From Lachnospiraceae bacterium M18-1 (GTDB lineage Bacteria > Bacillota > Clostridia > Lachnospirales > Lachnospiraceae), in NCBI GenBank assembly GCA_000403295.2, contig KE159609.1, forward strand, positions 650,725-714,724: DNA of 64,000 bases, given 5' to 3'. Positions 50,111 through 59,847 of the stretch are shown here, one piece after another. Every line of letters starts with the position of its first letter. Within the stretch, counting starts at the first letter, position 1. Made by a program: the position numbers and the translations under genes. A model generated the notes under the pieces. The model was given only the letters and a program-made list of their open reading frames with translations, did not search any database and had not been told where the DNA came from.

Positions 50111-50473
50111 TTACCAGTCGTAGCATTCATGATTCTGGATATCCAGCAATGCCCTGCAGGGGCAGTCCGGAGAAAGCAATTTCAGCTTCTTGAAAAAATC
50201 TTCATACATGGAGAGAAAGTCAGAGACTTTCAGTGTAACAAGGCATTCCTCCGGCTCCGGGCGGCACGAAAATACAATATATGCGTCAGAAAGAGGAAGT
50301 ACCAACGGTACCGCCCGTTGGTCCGGATGAAACAGGAATCCAGATCCGGTGCAGGATTTTTTCTCTTTGCAGTTGGTGCATCTGATATAAATACAGCGAT
50401 GCCAGTTTCCGTCACAGGCATCCAAAAAATGGCGGATATGTTTCGCATCCGCAATACAGTGGGTTATTTCCAT
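50111..50473 (-). CDS. Hypothetical cysteine-containing ICE protein
   Basis: A 120-residue protein. ATG at 50473 is chosen because TTTGGAG lies upstream; earlier in-frame ATGs at 50479 and 50485 overlap the site. It contains CIYIRCTNCKEKKSCTGSG and, at the C-terminus, SPDCPCRALLDIQNHECYDW, giving several Cys that could bind metal. No family recognised. It lies ~65 bases after the adhesin gene, with a hairpin (50490-50517) between them. Confidence 0.6.
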   Translation of the reverse strand: MEITHCIADAKHIRHFLDACDGNWHRCIYIRCTNCKEKKSCTGSGFLFHPDQRAVPLVLPLSDAYIVFSCRPEPEECLVTLKVSDFLSMYEDFFKKLKLLSPDCPCRALLDIQNHECYDW

Positions 50474-50489
50474 AGTCATCTCCAAATCT

Positions 50490-50517
50490 CAGGCAGCCCG
50501 TTATAATGGACTGCCTG
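50490..50517. repeat. Hairpin between the adhesin and the next gene
   Basis: Stem CAGGCAG/CTGCCTG (50490-50496, 50511-50517), extended by CC/GG. No T run on the minus strand, so it may be an RNA-processing or partial termination site. Confidence 0.4.
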
Positions 50518-50538
50518 TACTGAAATTTTATCAAAAGG

Positions 50539-53500
50539 TTACTCCTGATTTCTGCGTCTCCAGTAAAGGAACCCGCTGACCCCTGCCAATAACAATGCCG
50601 CGGCAGCGATGCCGATATAAAGCAGTATCGGCGTGTCATCTCCAGTCTTGACAGGAGGAGCAATGTCCGGTGTTCCCGGTTCTTCTGGTTTTTCAGGCTC
50701 TTCTGGTTCCTCTGGTACCCCGACCAGTTTTATGGTCTGGCTTTCTGCCGTGAGATCTTCATGGCTGGCTATTTCCACATCCGTTTCTTTTTCGCCATCC
50801 TTGTGTGTGACATACAGCTTTTCAAATACGACCACATCATGTCCTTCCAGCCCTGTGGCATCAAAGGTAAATGGGATATCGAAGTGCCCTTCAGCGGTTT
50901 CCGTCCGGAAGGTAGATTCTGATGTGACAGGTTTGCCATTTACCAGCACTTCTTTTCCAGTCTCCTTATCCATCAGGGTTCCAGCTAAGCGGTAGGAGTC
51001 CCCGACAGCCAGACCCTTAAAAGCAACCGTATCAACAAGCTTCGTCTCCTTCTCTGCAAGGGCTTCCTGATCTCCATCCTTCCCATCTTTGGCTGTAGTG
51101 CCGATCTCCGGGAAATAGATACTCTGTTCTGGAGAATTGATATCCGCATGGATGGCGACCTCTTTTTCTTTATAGGAAACGGATTCGAAAGCAACGATTG
51201 TTTTTCCTCTCAATGCGCTTGCATCAAAGGTAAAGGAGAGTTCCACGCTTCCTTCCGCTTCTTTTGGAGTAAAGGTTTTCTCTGAAGTAACGGGTTTTCC
51301 GTCCACCAGTAAGGGCTCCCCGGTCTCTTTATCCATCAGGGTTCCGGTCAATTTATATTCCTTTTCTGGAACCAGATGATAGGATACGGTATCGGTGATC
51401 GTCAGCTCTTTCTTAGCCGGGGCCATCTGGCTTCCGGTTTCCGGGCAGGCAGCTTTCGTACCAATCTCTGAGAAATAGATGCTCTGGGGAACGGATTCGA
51501 TGTCCGCATGGATGGCAATCTCCTTGTCCTCGTAGAATACCGATTCAAATACCACGATGGTTTTCCCTGCCAAGGCACTGGCATCAAAGGTAAAGGAAAG
51601 TTCTTCGGTGCCTTCTGCTTCTTTCGGTGTAAAAGTTTTCTCTGCGGTGATCGGTTTGCCGTCTGCCAGCAGAGGTTCCCCGGTCTCTTTATCCATCAGA
51701 GTTCCGGTCAATTTATATTCTTGCCCCGGAATCAGCCGGTAAGAGACGGTATCGGTAATGGTCAGGTCTTTCTTCGGCGGTGCGGTCTGGCTTTCCGTCT
51801 CTGGACAGGAGGCCTGCGTACCAATCTCCGGGAAATAAATACTCTGTGGTTCCGATTCAATGTCCGTATGTACCGCGACTTCCTTCTCCTGATAAGAGAC
51901 GGATTCAAATGCGACGATCGTTTTGCCCTGCAGGGCGCTTGCGTCAAAGGTGAAGGAAAGTTCTACCGTACCTTCCGCCTCTTCCGGTGTAAAGGTCAGT
52001 TCCGAAGTAACCGGCTTATCATCTACCAGCAAAGGTTCTCCAGTCTCTTTATCCATCAGAATTCCAGTCAGTTTATATTCTTTTCCGGGAACCAGGTGGT
52101 AGGATACTGTGTCAACAATCGTAAGCTCTTTCTTTGGCAATGCCATCTGGCTATCTGTTTCTGGGCAGGTGGCTTTGGTGCCAATCTCCGGGAAGAACAT
52201 CTGCTGTCTTTCTTCCTCCAGGTCTGCATGGACAGCCACTTCCTTTTCCTCATAGGTAACGGATTCAAAGATGACCGTCTTTTTGCCCTTCAATTCCCTG
52301 CCGTCAAATTCAAACACTACATCTACCGTGCCGTCGATTGTCTCCGGTGTAAAGGTAGTCTGCGCGGTGATCGGTTTCTCATTGATCATGAGAGGTTCCC
52401 CGGTTTCCTGATCCATTAAGGTTCCAATGGCGGTATATTCCTGTTCTGGGATCAGCCCTTTGTAGGCAATGGTATCTGTAAGTGTGACTTTTTCATCCGC
52501 GTTTGCGATGTTTTCTCCTGTTTCAGAATCAGCCGCTGTGGTACCGATCTCCGGGAAGGCAACCTGCTGGTCGGTATCTTCAATGTCCGCATGAACCGCA
52601 AGTTTTAAATCCTCCTGATACAGTGTCTCGAATACTACCGTGGTCTTACCTGCCAGAGAAGTAGCGTCAAAAGTGAACGTCACTTCCACTTTTCCGTCTG
52701 ATTTCTTCGCTTTAAATGTCTTTTCAGAAGTGATCTCTTTTCCGTCAATCAAAATCGGGGAACCATCCTCGGCGTTCATCAGCGTCCCGACAATCTTATA
52801 TTCCTTCCCCTTTTTTAAGCCGGAATATTCTACGGTATCAACGATGGTAACTTTCTCCTTGGGAGCGCTCATATGGGAATTGGATTCTTTATCCAAAGCT
52901 GTCGTTCCGATTTCAATCCGGTCATCGGTTAATGTGCCTAAGTCTACCGTGACAGAATCTCTGTATACGCTGACATCAAATTTTAAAAGATCCAGTCCTT
53001 CATTACTTTCGCAGGACTGCTCTTCAAGAGTGTAGGTATCATAGATCAGAGCGCCTTTCGTATCATCCGGCTCTGAAGAACCAAACCAGATGCCGTCCTC
53101 GCAGGTTTCCCCCCGGTTCGTGTTTTGGGTATGCTTATTCCATTCAGAGGACGTACTTGCATATCCGTTCTTGTCTGTTACGATGGTGTGGCTCTCTCCG
53201 GTAGTTTTGGACGTAATGGAAAATGGTACATCCGCAAGCCGGCTCATATCCCCGTCCGAAATCTTGACAAATTCCAAATCTCCACGGATGACCTGGTTGT
53301 AGATGGAATTTTCCTCAGCAGTCAGTTCCACGAACTTTTCATTCTCCACAATATCAAATTCCAGAACCTTTGCGCCGTCTTTTAAATAGCCTTCCGGAGC
53401 TTTGATCTCTTCCACCTTATAATGGCCGTAGGGCAGGGTATCTTTTTTTGTGGAAGCAAGGCCGTTCTTATCAGTTTTAATGGTGATCACGCTTTGGCCT

Positions 53501-55707
53501 TTGGTATACATCTTCCCGTCTACAAGTACCGGATGTTCGCTCAGTGTTGTGATGGAAAATTCTGCGTTTTCCAGTGTGGCGCCGCCCTGCGCCTCCGGCT
53601 TCTTGGTCTCCAGATCCCGCTTTTGGATTTTCACGCCACCACGAATGACCTGGTTATAAAAAGATTTTTCTTCCGAAGTAAGATCTACGATCTTGCCGTT
53701 CTCTGTGATATCGAATTCTACAGGCGAACCGGTGCCATTGAGATATCCCTTTGGTGGGTTGGTCTCTTCGATTTTATAATGACCATATGGCAATGCATTA
53801 TTGGCCGTAGAAACAGAACCCGTCTGGTCTGTTTTCAGTGTCAATACGACTTCACCCTTTTTATGCAGCTTGTTATTTACAAAAATAGGATGTTCGCTGA
53901 GATTGGTGATAGCAAATTCCGTACTCTCCAAAGTTGCGCCGCCCTGTGGTGTGTTTTCTTTTGTTTCTTCATCCCGCTTTTGGATCTTTACGCCGCCCCG
54001 GATGACTTTATTGTGCATGGAAACGGCATCAGCGGTCAGGTCTACGATTTTTTTATTTTCTGTAATGTCAAATTCAATAGCTTTGGAACCTTCCGCCAGA
54101 TATCCGGTTGGCGGATTGGTCTCTTCTATCTTATAATGGCCAAAGGGCAATACATTGTCCGCAGTGGACGCAAGCCCCGCTGAATTTGCGGAGATGTTCA
54201 GGACTGTCTGACCGTTGGTATAGGATTTCCCATTCACGACAACCGGGTTGCTGTTTAAAGAAATAATGGCATACTTTGTATTTTCTAACGTAGCATTACC
54301 CTGTGCCTCCGCGTTTTTGGTTTCCAGGTCACGCTTCTGTATCTTTACCCCGCCCCGGATGACCTGATCAGAAACAGAATAGCGGTTTGCGCCTGTCAGG
54401 ACGGCAGCATTGCCACTCTCTGTGATCTGTGCAACATATAAGCCAGTTAGTTTCTGGGAGCTGTTATTCTCCTGAAGGTATGCGCCTTCCAGAAGATAGC
54501 CCTGCGGGGCCTGCTTCTCTTCCACAGTGATTGTCCCAAGTGGAAGGATTACTTTGCCGCCCTGGGTGTAGAAAGCGTCTCCAGAAACTTTGTAGGCGTC
54601 ACTGAGAGACGTGACATAATGGGTCTTACCGGAGCTGTCTTTTTCCGCTTTTGTCTGGGTGACCCAGGTGCGGGTGGGATTGGATGGCAGGTTATCTTTT
54701 GTGTATAAGCCTGCGTAATATTTCCACTCGAACCGGGCGTTTGCCAGAGACGCGGCACCCTGTGGAATGCCGTCTTTCAATTCCATATCGATCTTTAAGA
54801 GTTCCAGAAGAGTGGTGGTGACTTTGGGCTGGTCTTTTACTGTCAGAACCGCAGTACCGTCAGTGGTCACATTCAGGGAATATACCTGTGTATCCAGCTG
54901 ATAACCCTTTGGAGCCGTGGTTTCCTTGATATAATAGGTTCCTTCATTCACCTCAATGGTTCCGGTGTTCCCGCTGCTGTCAGTGGTAAGTGTCCCTACC
55001 CGGTTGGAACAGCCCTGGTCGGAGTAGACTGTATAAACAGCGCCGCTTAAAGAATAGCAGTTATTATTGTTAGTGATCGCAGTATTGGCGCTTTCTTTTT
55101 TGATTTTCCCTTTACCGGGAAGGGGTTCCGCAAAGAACTGGCCTACGTCCTGTCCATTGCCCTTATAAATATATCCATAACAGCGGTACTTGCCGGCATT
55201 CTTCCGTGCAAAGTCTTCTGCCTTTGCGTAGATATCGTCCTGTACACTCTGGGAGATGATATCATATCCGGCATGGGTCTTGCTGCAGTTCCATCCAAGA
55301 TAGGTACTCATCCTGCGCCAGAGGATGCATTGTTCCAGAAGGTATTTCTGTTCTCTGGACAGAGGATTGGATGCCGCATACTGGCGGATGTATTCCAGAC
55401 AGAGAGCGATATTCGTGATCTGCTCCTGGGACATCTGCGTAGTTGCGTCATATTTTGTTTTATAGCCGGATTCGAAATCAATGTTGATGTCAATACAATA
55501 GACAGTTTCACTCCCGGCGGTCATGATCCGTTCGTTCAGATGGACGAGTTCCGTCCCGTTATCCGCGACTTTGATCACAGAGCCGGCCAGGTCCACGTCA
55601 TCCACATAGACCTGGTCGGCGGCGTAAACCGGGAAGCTGCCGGCCAGGGCAGCGAAGGCCAGGATCAAAGCCAGAAGGCTTGCTGTAAAGGTTTTGTACT
55701 TTTTCAT
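50539..55707 (-). CDS. Sortase-anchored adhesin: thioester, SpaA-type and six TQ domains
   Basis: A 1722-residue surface protein with AGAAAGGAC upstream. Signal peptide at 1-30 (FAALAGSFPVYAA). Residues ~55-190 look like a thioester adhesin domain (TVYCIDINIDF ... LLEQCILWRRM). Then come prealbumin-like SpaA/Cna-B domains at ~195-440 and four more starting near 448, 568, 688 and 805 (GGVKIQKRDLETK units, each ~120 residues). Six VaFE/TQ-ester repeats of ~120 residues begin near 926, 1051, 1172, 1293, 1413 and 1533 (EIGTxAxxxE). The C-terminus has a KTG-type sorting signal (PVKTGDD, from 1685), a hydrophobic segment and a basic tail. It probably attaches donor to recipient or host surfaces. 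No sortase gene is in view. Confidence 0.92.
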   Translation of the reverse strand: MKKYKTFTASLLALILAFAALAGSFPVYAADQVYVDDVDLAGSVIKVADNGTELVHLNERIMTAGSETVYCIDINIDFESGYKTKYDATTQMSQEQITNIALCLEYIRQYAASNPLSREQKYLLEQCILWRRMSTYLGWNCSKTHAGYDIISQSVQDDIYAKAEDFARKNAGKYRCYGYIYKGNGQDVGQFFAEPLPGKGKIKKESANTAITNNNNCYSLSGAVYTVYSDQGCSNRVGTLTTDSSGNTGTIEVNEGTYYIKETTAPKGYQLDTQVYSLNVTTDGTAVLTVKDQPKVTTTLLELLKIDMELKDGIPQGAASLANARFEWKYYAGLYTKDNLPSNPTRTWVTQTKAEKDSSGKTHYVTSLSDAYKVSGDAFYTQGGKVILPLGTITVEEKQAPQGYLLEGAYLQENNSSQKLTGLYVAQITESGNAAVLTGANRYSVSDQVIRGGVKIQKRDLETKNAEAQGNATLENTKYAIISLNSNPVVVNGKSYTNGQTVLNISANSAGLASTADNVLPFGHYKIEETNPPTGYLAEGSKAIEFDITENKKIVDLTADAVSMHNKVIRGGVKIQKRDEETKENTPQGGATLESTEFAITNLSEHPIFVNNKLHKKGEVVLTLKTDQTGSVSTANNALPYGHYKIEETNPPKGYLNGTGSPVEFDITENGKIVDLTSEEKSFYNQVIRGGVKIQKRDLETKKPEAQGGATLENAEFSITTLSEHPVLVDGKMYTKGQSVITIKTDKNGLASTKKDTLPYGHYKVEEIKAPEGYLKDGAKVLEFDIVENEKFVELTAEENSIYNQVIRGDLEFVKISDGDMSRLADVPFSITSKTTGESHTIVTDKNGYASTSSEWNKHTQNTNRGETCEDGIWFGSSEPDDTKGALIYDTYTLEEQSCESNEGLDLLKFDVSVYRDSVTVDLGTLTDDRIEIGTTALDKESNSHMSAPKEKVTIVDTVEYSGLKKGKEYKIVGTLMNAEDGSPILIDGKEITSEKTFKAKKSDGKVEVTFTFDATSLAGKTTVVFETLYQEDLKLAVHADIEDTDQQVAFPEIGTTAADSETGENIANADEKVTLTDTIAYKGLIPEQEYTAIGTLMDQETGEPLMINEKPITAQTTFTPETIDGTVDVVFEFDGRELKGKKTVIFESVTYEEKEVAVHADLEEERQQMFFPEIGTKATCPETDSQMALPKKELTIVDTVSYHLVPGKEYKLTGILMDKETGEPLLVDDKPVTSELTFTPEEAEGTVELSFTFDASALQGKTIVAFESVSYQEKEVAVHTDIESEPQSIYFPEIGTQASCPETESQTAPPKKDLTITDTVSYRLIPGQEYKLTGTLMDKETGEPLLADGKPITAEKTFTPKEAEGTEELSFTFDASALAGKTIVVFESVFYEDKEIAIHADIESVPQSIYFSEIGTKAACPETGSQMAPAKKELTITDTVSYHLVPEKEYKLTGTLMDKETGEPLLVDGKPVTSEKTFTPKEAEGSVELSFTFDASALRGKTIVAFESVSYKEKEVAIHADINSPEQSIYFPEIGTTAKDGKDGDQEALAEKETKLVDTVAFKGLAVGDSYRLAGTLMDKETGKEVLVNGKPVTSESTFRTETAEGHFDIPFTFDATGLEGHDVVVFEKLYVTHKDGEKETDVEIASHEDLTAESQTIKLVGVPEEPEEPEKPEEPGTPDIAPPVKTGDDTPILLYIGIAAAALLLAGVSGFLYWRRRNQE
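50750..52930 (-). repeat. Six tandem ~360-bp repeats encoding TQ domains
   Basis: Repeat starts lie near 52930, 52553, 52190, 51828, 51468 and 51108 (minus strand). Copies three to five are nearly identical at DNA level, which suggests recent duplication and copy-number change by recombination. Confidence 0.8.
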
Positions 55708-55792
55708 AGTTTGTGTTGTCCTTTCTGAAAATAAAATGAAACATGTTATAATCCGAAGTATCTATTGGCAGAAGATTTTTCCCTGCATTTTG

Positions 55793-58700
55793 CTACGCGG
55801 TTTTATGCTCCGGATGCTGCTTCTGTCGTGCTAAGATCTCCAGAAGCTCCTGACGGTCGGTGGTGATCAGCTCTTTTTCCAATGCGGAAGCTTTGAACTC
55901 CACCGTGATATTATTGTTGTTTGTTGAGATCAGGCCATTCCCCCTTTGAAAATGTGTGATGTTCATGACTTCGGTTTCTGACAGATGCAGGATATGCTGC
56001 ACCCGCTGGGCTTCCTCATCTTCCATATTCAGGATGATCTTCGTTTTGCAGTTGTTGATGATCCCTTTTCCATATTTACCGTCATCAAGGGCAAAGAAAT
56101 CGTTTAAGTCCTGCGTGGCGAAGATGCCGGCTCCTGAGTAGGCCCGGATGATCTTGGCAATCTCCAGTACAAATTCCGCCGCCAGCCGGTTGCTGGAAGC
56201 GCCGATCAGCTGCCAGACCTCATCCACGAAGATCGCCTTTTCCTCCGTCCGGTTCTCCTTCGCTTTGTCCCAGACATAATCCAGGGCGACGAACATGCCC
56301 ACGGTCAGGAGGTCGCTGGAGCCGGTCAGTTCGGAAATGTCCAGCACCGTGTATTTGTTGGTCAGGTCTACGTTGGTCTGCTGGTTAAAAGAAGAGGCAG
56401 AGCCATGGACCAGGCGGTTCAGGATGTGGGCCAGGCGTTTGGTGTCCCGGCTTTCCATCAGGATGTCATAGACATCTTCCAGGATCGGCATTTCCTTATA
56501 CTGGCCGGGATGTTCCGGATCTAGCAGGGATTCATTCTTATGGGTGATCCCTTTTCTGGAATAGGTCTTGATGAGGGCTTCATCCAAAAGCTGTTTTTCC
56601 TCATGGTTCATGTCCGGGATCAGCAGGCTGAAAAAGATATGCAGCTTCTGGATCTTGGAAGCAAGTGCCGAGGCATCCAGGGTGGGGCCGTCCAGCAGTT
56701 CATTGACGGAATTATCCACCTTCCGGATCTCCATGATATTGATGCAGCTCCGGCTGGCCGGGGAGATCTGGATGAATTCCCCGCCCACGTTTTTGCAGGC
56801 CCGGTAAAACTCATGCCCTTTCAGTGGGGCGATGATAAAGACCTGGATGCCTTTCCTGCGCATCCGGAGCGCCATGGTCTGCATGGTAAATGTCTTTCCG
56901 GCGCCGGAGCATCCCAGGATGCAGATATTGGAATTCTTGTACTGTTTGGAATCAAAAATGTCCGCGATCACCAAAGAGTTATTGTGTTTGTTGACCCCGA
57001 ACAGGATGCCGTTATCATCGCAGATGGAGTAACTGGTAAAGGGATAACAGCTTGCCGCGCCGGTGGTCAGCACATTCCGCTTGGACAGCTCATAGAGCTT
57101 CTTATCTAAAGAGGCAAGCGGCAGGGAGGAGAGGAAACCCTGCTCCTGAAGAAAATAGCAGGAGCGCAGATCCATATCCTGGGAGATTAGGAGTTTCTTC
57201 ATTTCCTGTATCCGCCACTGCAGTTCCTCTAAATCGGAGGCCGTAATGGTGATGAGGAGGTTCATATAGTAAAAATCCTCATTGTTGGACAGCCCGGCCT
57301 TCAAAAAATATCCCGAACGGATGGCGGAATCCAGGTCGTCAAAATCCGAGTTGGTATCGGACGCGTCCTTGATCTTGGAACGGTTGATGCGGATCTGCTG
57401 TCCCAGACGCTGCTGGATCTTATCTTTTGGCTGCTTCTGCAAGTAGAAATCAATGTCGATCCCTTCCCCTGCGTTGATGAGCAGCGACAGCCAGCCGGGA
57501 GCCACTTTGTTCTTATATCCGTCCGAGGGGACGATCAGGTACGCGTGGTAGATCCCGTTGACCAGGACATAATTGCTGTGCCGCAGGTCCAGAAATTCCG
57601 GTGCGGCAAAGGTGCTGCAGCTGATGGTATCCAGGTCTTTTCCTTCCGCCATGCATTTTCCCAGTACCTCCGTGATCCGTTCGGGAAGCGGCTTGTCCGT
57701 ACAAAGAGTCCGGTTTAAGAGCGTATAGAGGACATCCGTGGTAAATTCGTCTTCATTATCATGTGCAACCACCTCATTTCCGCATTGATAGAGGAATGTT
57801 TTTGCCGTCTGCGCCGCCGTTTCCAGTGCCGCAAGGATTTCCTTTTCTTCCGTTTTCCGGTTTACATTGAAAGGCTCGTACTCAAAGATCAGGAAAAAAC
57901 GCCGGGACACGGCTTCCCGTGAGCTTAAATGCCTTACGAACTGGATATAATCCCTCTGAAGTTCCCGGCATCTGGGGTCTGCCTCTCTTTCGAGTTCTTT
58001 GGCGGATTGTTCCAGATGCCGGTTGATATCCGCTTTCTTGGAGATCATTTTGATCTGGAGCTTGACAGGGCTGATCTTCAGGTAGGAAATAAAACTGTAG
58101 ATGATGCTCTGCTGTTCTCTGGCGCTTCTTAATAGGAAGTTGATAGGTTCGATCTCCAGGATTTTGATGTAACGGTGGTCTGTTGTGTAAACGATGCCGT
58201 TTGCAATCTTCTCTATTGGCAGATAATCCTCTAAGGTCTGGTATTTGCGCTTTTTCTTTTTGGCCGGGGCAGGAGAGGGGCTGTCCGGGTGTTTCTTCTG
58301 GTAAGCAGCTTCCTTCTTTGCGGCTTTTTCTAAACGTAAAGCTTCCTTCTCGTCATATTTGGCTTGACGGGCAGCCTGTTTTTGCGCCTCTTTTCGTTGC
58401 CGTGCCCGCGCCGCCTTTTCTCTTTTGGCATCCTTTAATGCCTGCGCCTGCGCTTTTTTTGCGAGTTTATGTTCCACCTTTAATAAACGGATATCCTCTT
58501 TCGCCTGCTTTTTAATGCCCCGGCGGGTGGAAGTATCATAGATTCGGCGTTCCAGTTTCCGTTCTAGCTTCTGATAGGCGGTGCTCTTGGTTTTTGAGGT
58601 TCGCCGGGGGATGTTTGCTTTATCCGCATTCTGCCGGGAGCCATCTTCTGTGTCTTCATTCTGGAAAGGAAAAGAATCGTCCATTTTTTCAAACTCATCA

Positions 58701-59131
58701 TAGTAAGCCTCATTGGAATCCATGGAATCACTATCATTGCGTCTGTTGTTCTTTTGTTTTTTCTGTTTTTGGCTTTTGGGTTCACGCTTTCGGGAATTAT
58801 GCCGCTTTTTTCGGTAGTCAGGAGTTACATCTGAACGATAAATAATCCTGCGGTTCTTCAGAAAACGGATTGCGTTCATTAAAAACGCAGTCAGGCTTTC
58901 CCCGCCTATCCCGATCAGGGAGACCATCGCGGCAGGGAGTGAGGTCATACAGAGTATGATGATGCGTGCGGTTAGCGACAGCGGCAGGTGTACAACCGGA
59001 ATCGCAATCCCACCTGCGAGTACAGCTCCTTCGATGGCATTGCGGATCTTGAACATTCCGCCCATAAATGTGCCTCGTTCTATAAAGTTGCGTGGAATCA
59101 GGGCAACCTGCGGTTCTTCCGAATTGTTCAT
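55793..59131 (-). CDS. virB4: PrgI-VirB4 fusion, conjugative transfer ATPase
   Basis: A 1112-residue protein; the start at 59131 follows GAGGAGG and overlaps the upstream stop (ATGA). Residues 1-~105 are PrgI-like with two membrane segments (~34-52, ~56-80). Residues ~115-300 are a highly charged Lys/Arg/Glu/Ala linker (AKKEAAYQKKHPDSPSPAPA). The VirB4/TraC ATPase follows: N-terminal domain ~305-690, Walker A GCSGAGKT at 740-747, Walker B KAIFVDEVWQLIG, and the FATQDLNDFF motif. It energises the type IV secretion channel. PrgI and VirB4 are usually separate adjacent genes, so the fusion is notable. Confidence 0.93.
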   Translation of the reverse strand: MNNSEEPQVALIPRNFIERGTFMGGMFKIRNAIEGAVLAGGIAIPVVHLPLSLTARIIILCMTSLPAAMVSLIGIGGESLTAFLMNAIRFLKNRRIIYRSDVTPDYRKKRHNSRKREPKSQKQKKQKNNRRNDSDSMDSNEAYYDEFEKMDDSFPFQNEDTEDGSRQNADKANIPRRTSKTKSTAYQKLERKLERRIYDTSTRRGIKKQAKEDIRLLKVEHKLAKKAQAQALKDAKREKAARARQRKEAQKQAARQAKYDEKEALRLEKAAKKEAAYQKKHPDSPSPAPAKKKKRKYQTLEDYLPIEKIANGIVYTTDHRYIKILEIEPINFLLRSAREQQSIIYSFISYLKISPVKLQIKMISKKADINRHLEQSAKELEREADPRCRELQRDYIQFVRHLSSREAVSRRFFLIFEYEPFNVNRKTEEKEILAALETAAQTAKTFLYQCGNEVVAHDNEDEFTTDVLYTLLNRTLCTDKPLPERITEVLGKCMAEGKDLDTISCSTFAAPEFLDLRHSNYVLVNGIYHAYLIVPSDGYKNKVAPGWLSLLINAGEGIDIDFYLQKQPKDKIQQRLGQQIRINRSKIKDASDTNSDFDDLDSAIRSGYFLKAGLSNNEDFYYMNLLITITASDLEELQWRIQEMKKLLISQDMDLRSCYFLQEQGFLSSLPLASLDKKLYELSKRNVLTTGAASCYPFTSYSICDDNGILFGVNKHNNSLVIADIFDSKQYKNSNICILGCSGAGKTFTMQTMALRMRRKGIQVFIIAPLKGHEFYRACKNVGGEFIQISPASRSCINIMEIRKVDNSVNELLDGPTLDASALASKIQKLHIFFSLLIPDMNHEEKQLLDEALIKTYSRKGITHKNESLLDPEHPGQYKEMPILEDVYDILMESRDTKRLAHILNRLVHGSASSFNQQTNVDLTNKYTVLDISELTGSSDLLTVGMFVALDYVWDKAKENRTEEKAIFVDEVWQLIGASSNRLAAEFVLEIAKIIRAYSGAGIFATQDLNDFFALDDGKYGKGIINNCKTKIILNMEDEEAQRVQHILHLSETEVMNITHFQRGNGLISTNNNNITVEFKASALEKELITTDRQELLEILARQKQHPEHKTA

Positions 59132-59847
59132 GGCTGTGCCTCCTCTTTGTTTATTTCAATACGGACTCCAGATATGGTTTGATCAGAATTTTCAGTGTAG
59201 CCTCCAGAATCATTGGTACTAAAGCCTTCAGTCAGGCCATAGTCTTCATTACCAGTGCCTCCGTCAATATCATTTTTGGTATCCGCATAGCCGCCTTCCT
59301 GTCTGGATTCGATTTCCTCTGTCGTAACAACAGGAAGGGAATCGTCAGTCTCACGGGGATAAACGCGGGGAGACAGAGAATGTTCCGGATAGAACTGCAG
59401 GCGTTCCTCACCGATCAAAAAAGTTCCGGTTGCAGTCAGGCAGGTGACAGGGAGAGTGCTGCCATCTGACAGTTCGAATGAGAGAAGAGTTTCGCCGCTT
59501 GTGGGGTAGGTGGTCTTGTCCGCAAGGAAAGTCACCGAGGAAATACCCGGATGCCCTGTCTCCTGAAGATAAGCGGCAAGCTGTTCTTTTAAATCCGCTG
59601 TCTGGGTGGAGGAGAAGAAAGTATCCAGATATTCAAAACCCAGATACTGAAGCTCTGGAAGAACCGCAGTATCGTTTACAGAGGGGGCTTGTGCCGCTGT
59701 GGGTGTTTTGGTTTTTAAAGTATCTGTATTTTTTTCTGTTTTCTGTGTACCATTTTGCTCTGTCCGTGTCATGGAAGGCAGGACAATGCCAACGGATACA
59801 AGGGCTGCCATCAGTACGATGGACAGGAACAATTTTTTTCTGCTCAT
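59128..59847 (-). CDS. Membrane-anchored transfer-module protein
   Basis: A 239-residue protein with an N-terminal membrane anchor (residues ~5-25, LFLSIVLMAALVSVGIVLP), a Thr/Lys linker, a globular region (~55-170; FEYLDTFFSSTQTADLKEQL) and an acidic, Gly/Asn/Ser-rich C-terminus. It overlaps both neighbours by ATGA, a sign of strict coupling between the lysozyme and VirB4 genes. The position suggests a component of the secretion channel, but no VirB8 homology is visible. Confidence 0.6.
   Translation of the reverse strand: MSRKKLFLSIVLMAALVSVGIVLPSMTRTEQNGTQKTEKNTDTLKTKTPTAAQAPSVNDTAVLPELQYLGFEYLDTFFSSTQTADLKEQLAAYLQETGHPGISSVTFLADKTTYPTSGETLLSFELSDGSTLPVTCLTATGTFLIGEERLQFYPEHSLSPRVYPRETDDSLPVVTTEEIESRQEGGYADTKNDIDGGTGNEDYGLTEGFSTNDSGGYTENSDQTISGVRIEINKEEAQP

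Noticed and set aside
51508..52419. 303-codon plus-strand frame opposite the adhesin
   Set aside because: It mirrors the repeated TQ-domain DNA of the adhesin; similar shadows occur at 53422-54183. No ribosome site.
50750..52930. Possible CRISPR or satellite array
   Set aside because: The repeats are ~360 bp, in frame and encode adhesin domains. No short-repeat/spacer pattern exists anywhere in the window.
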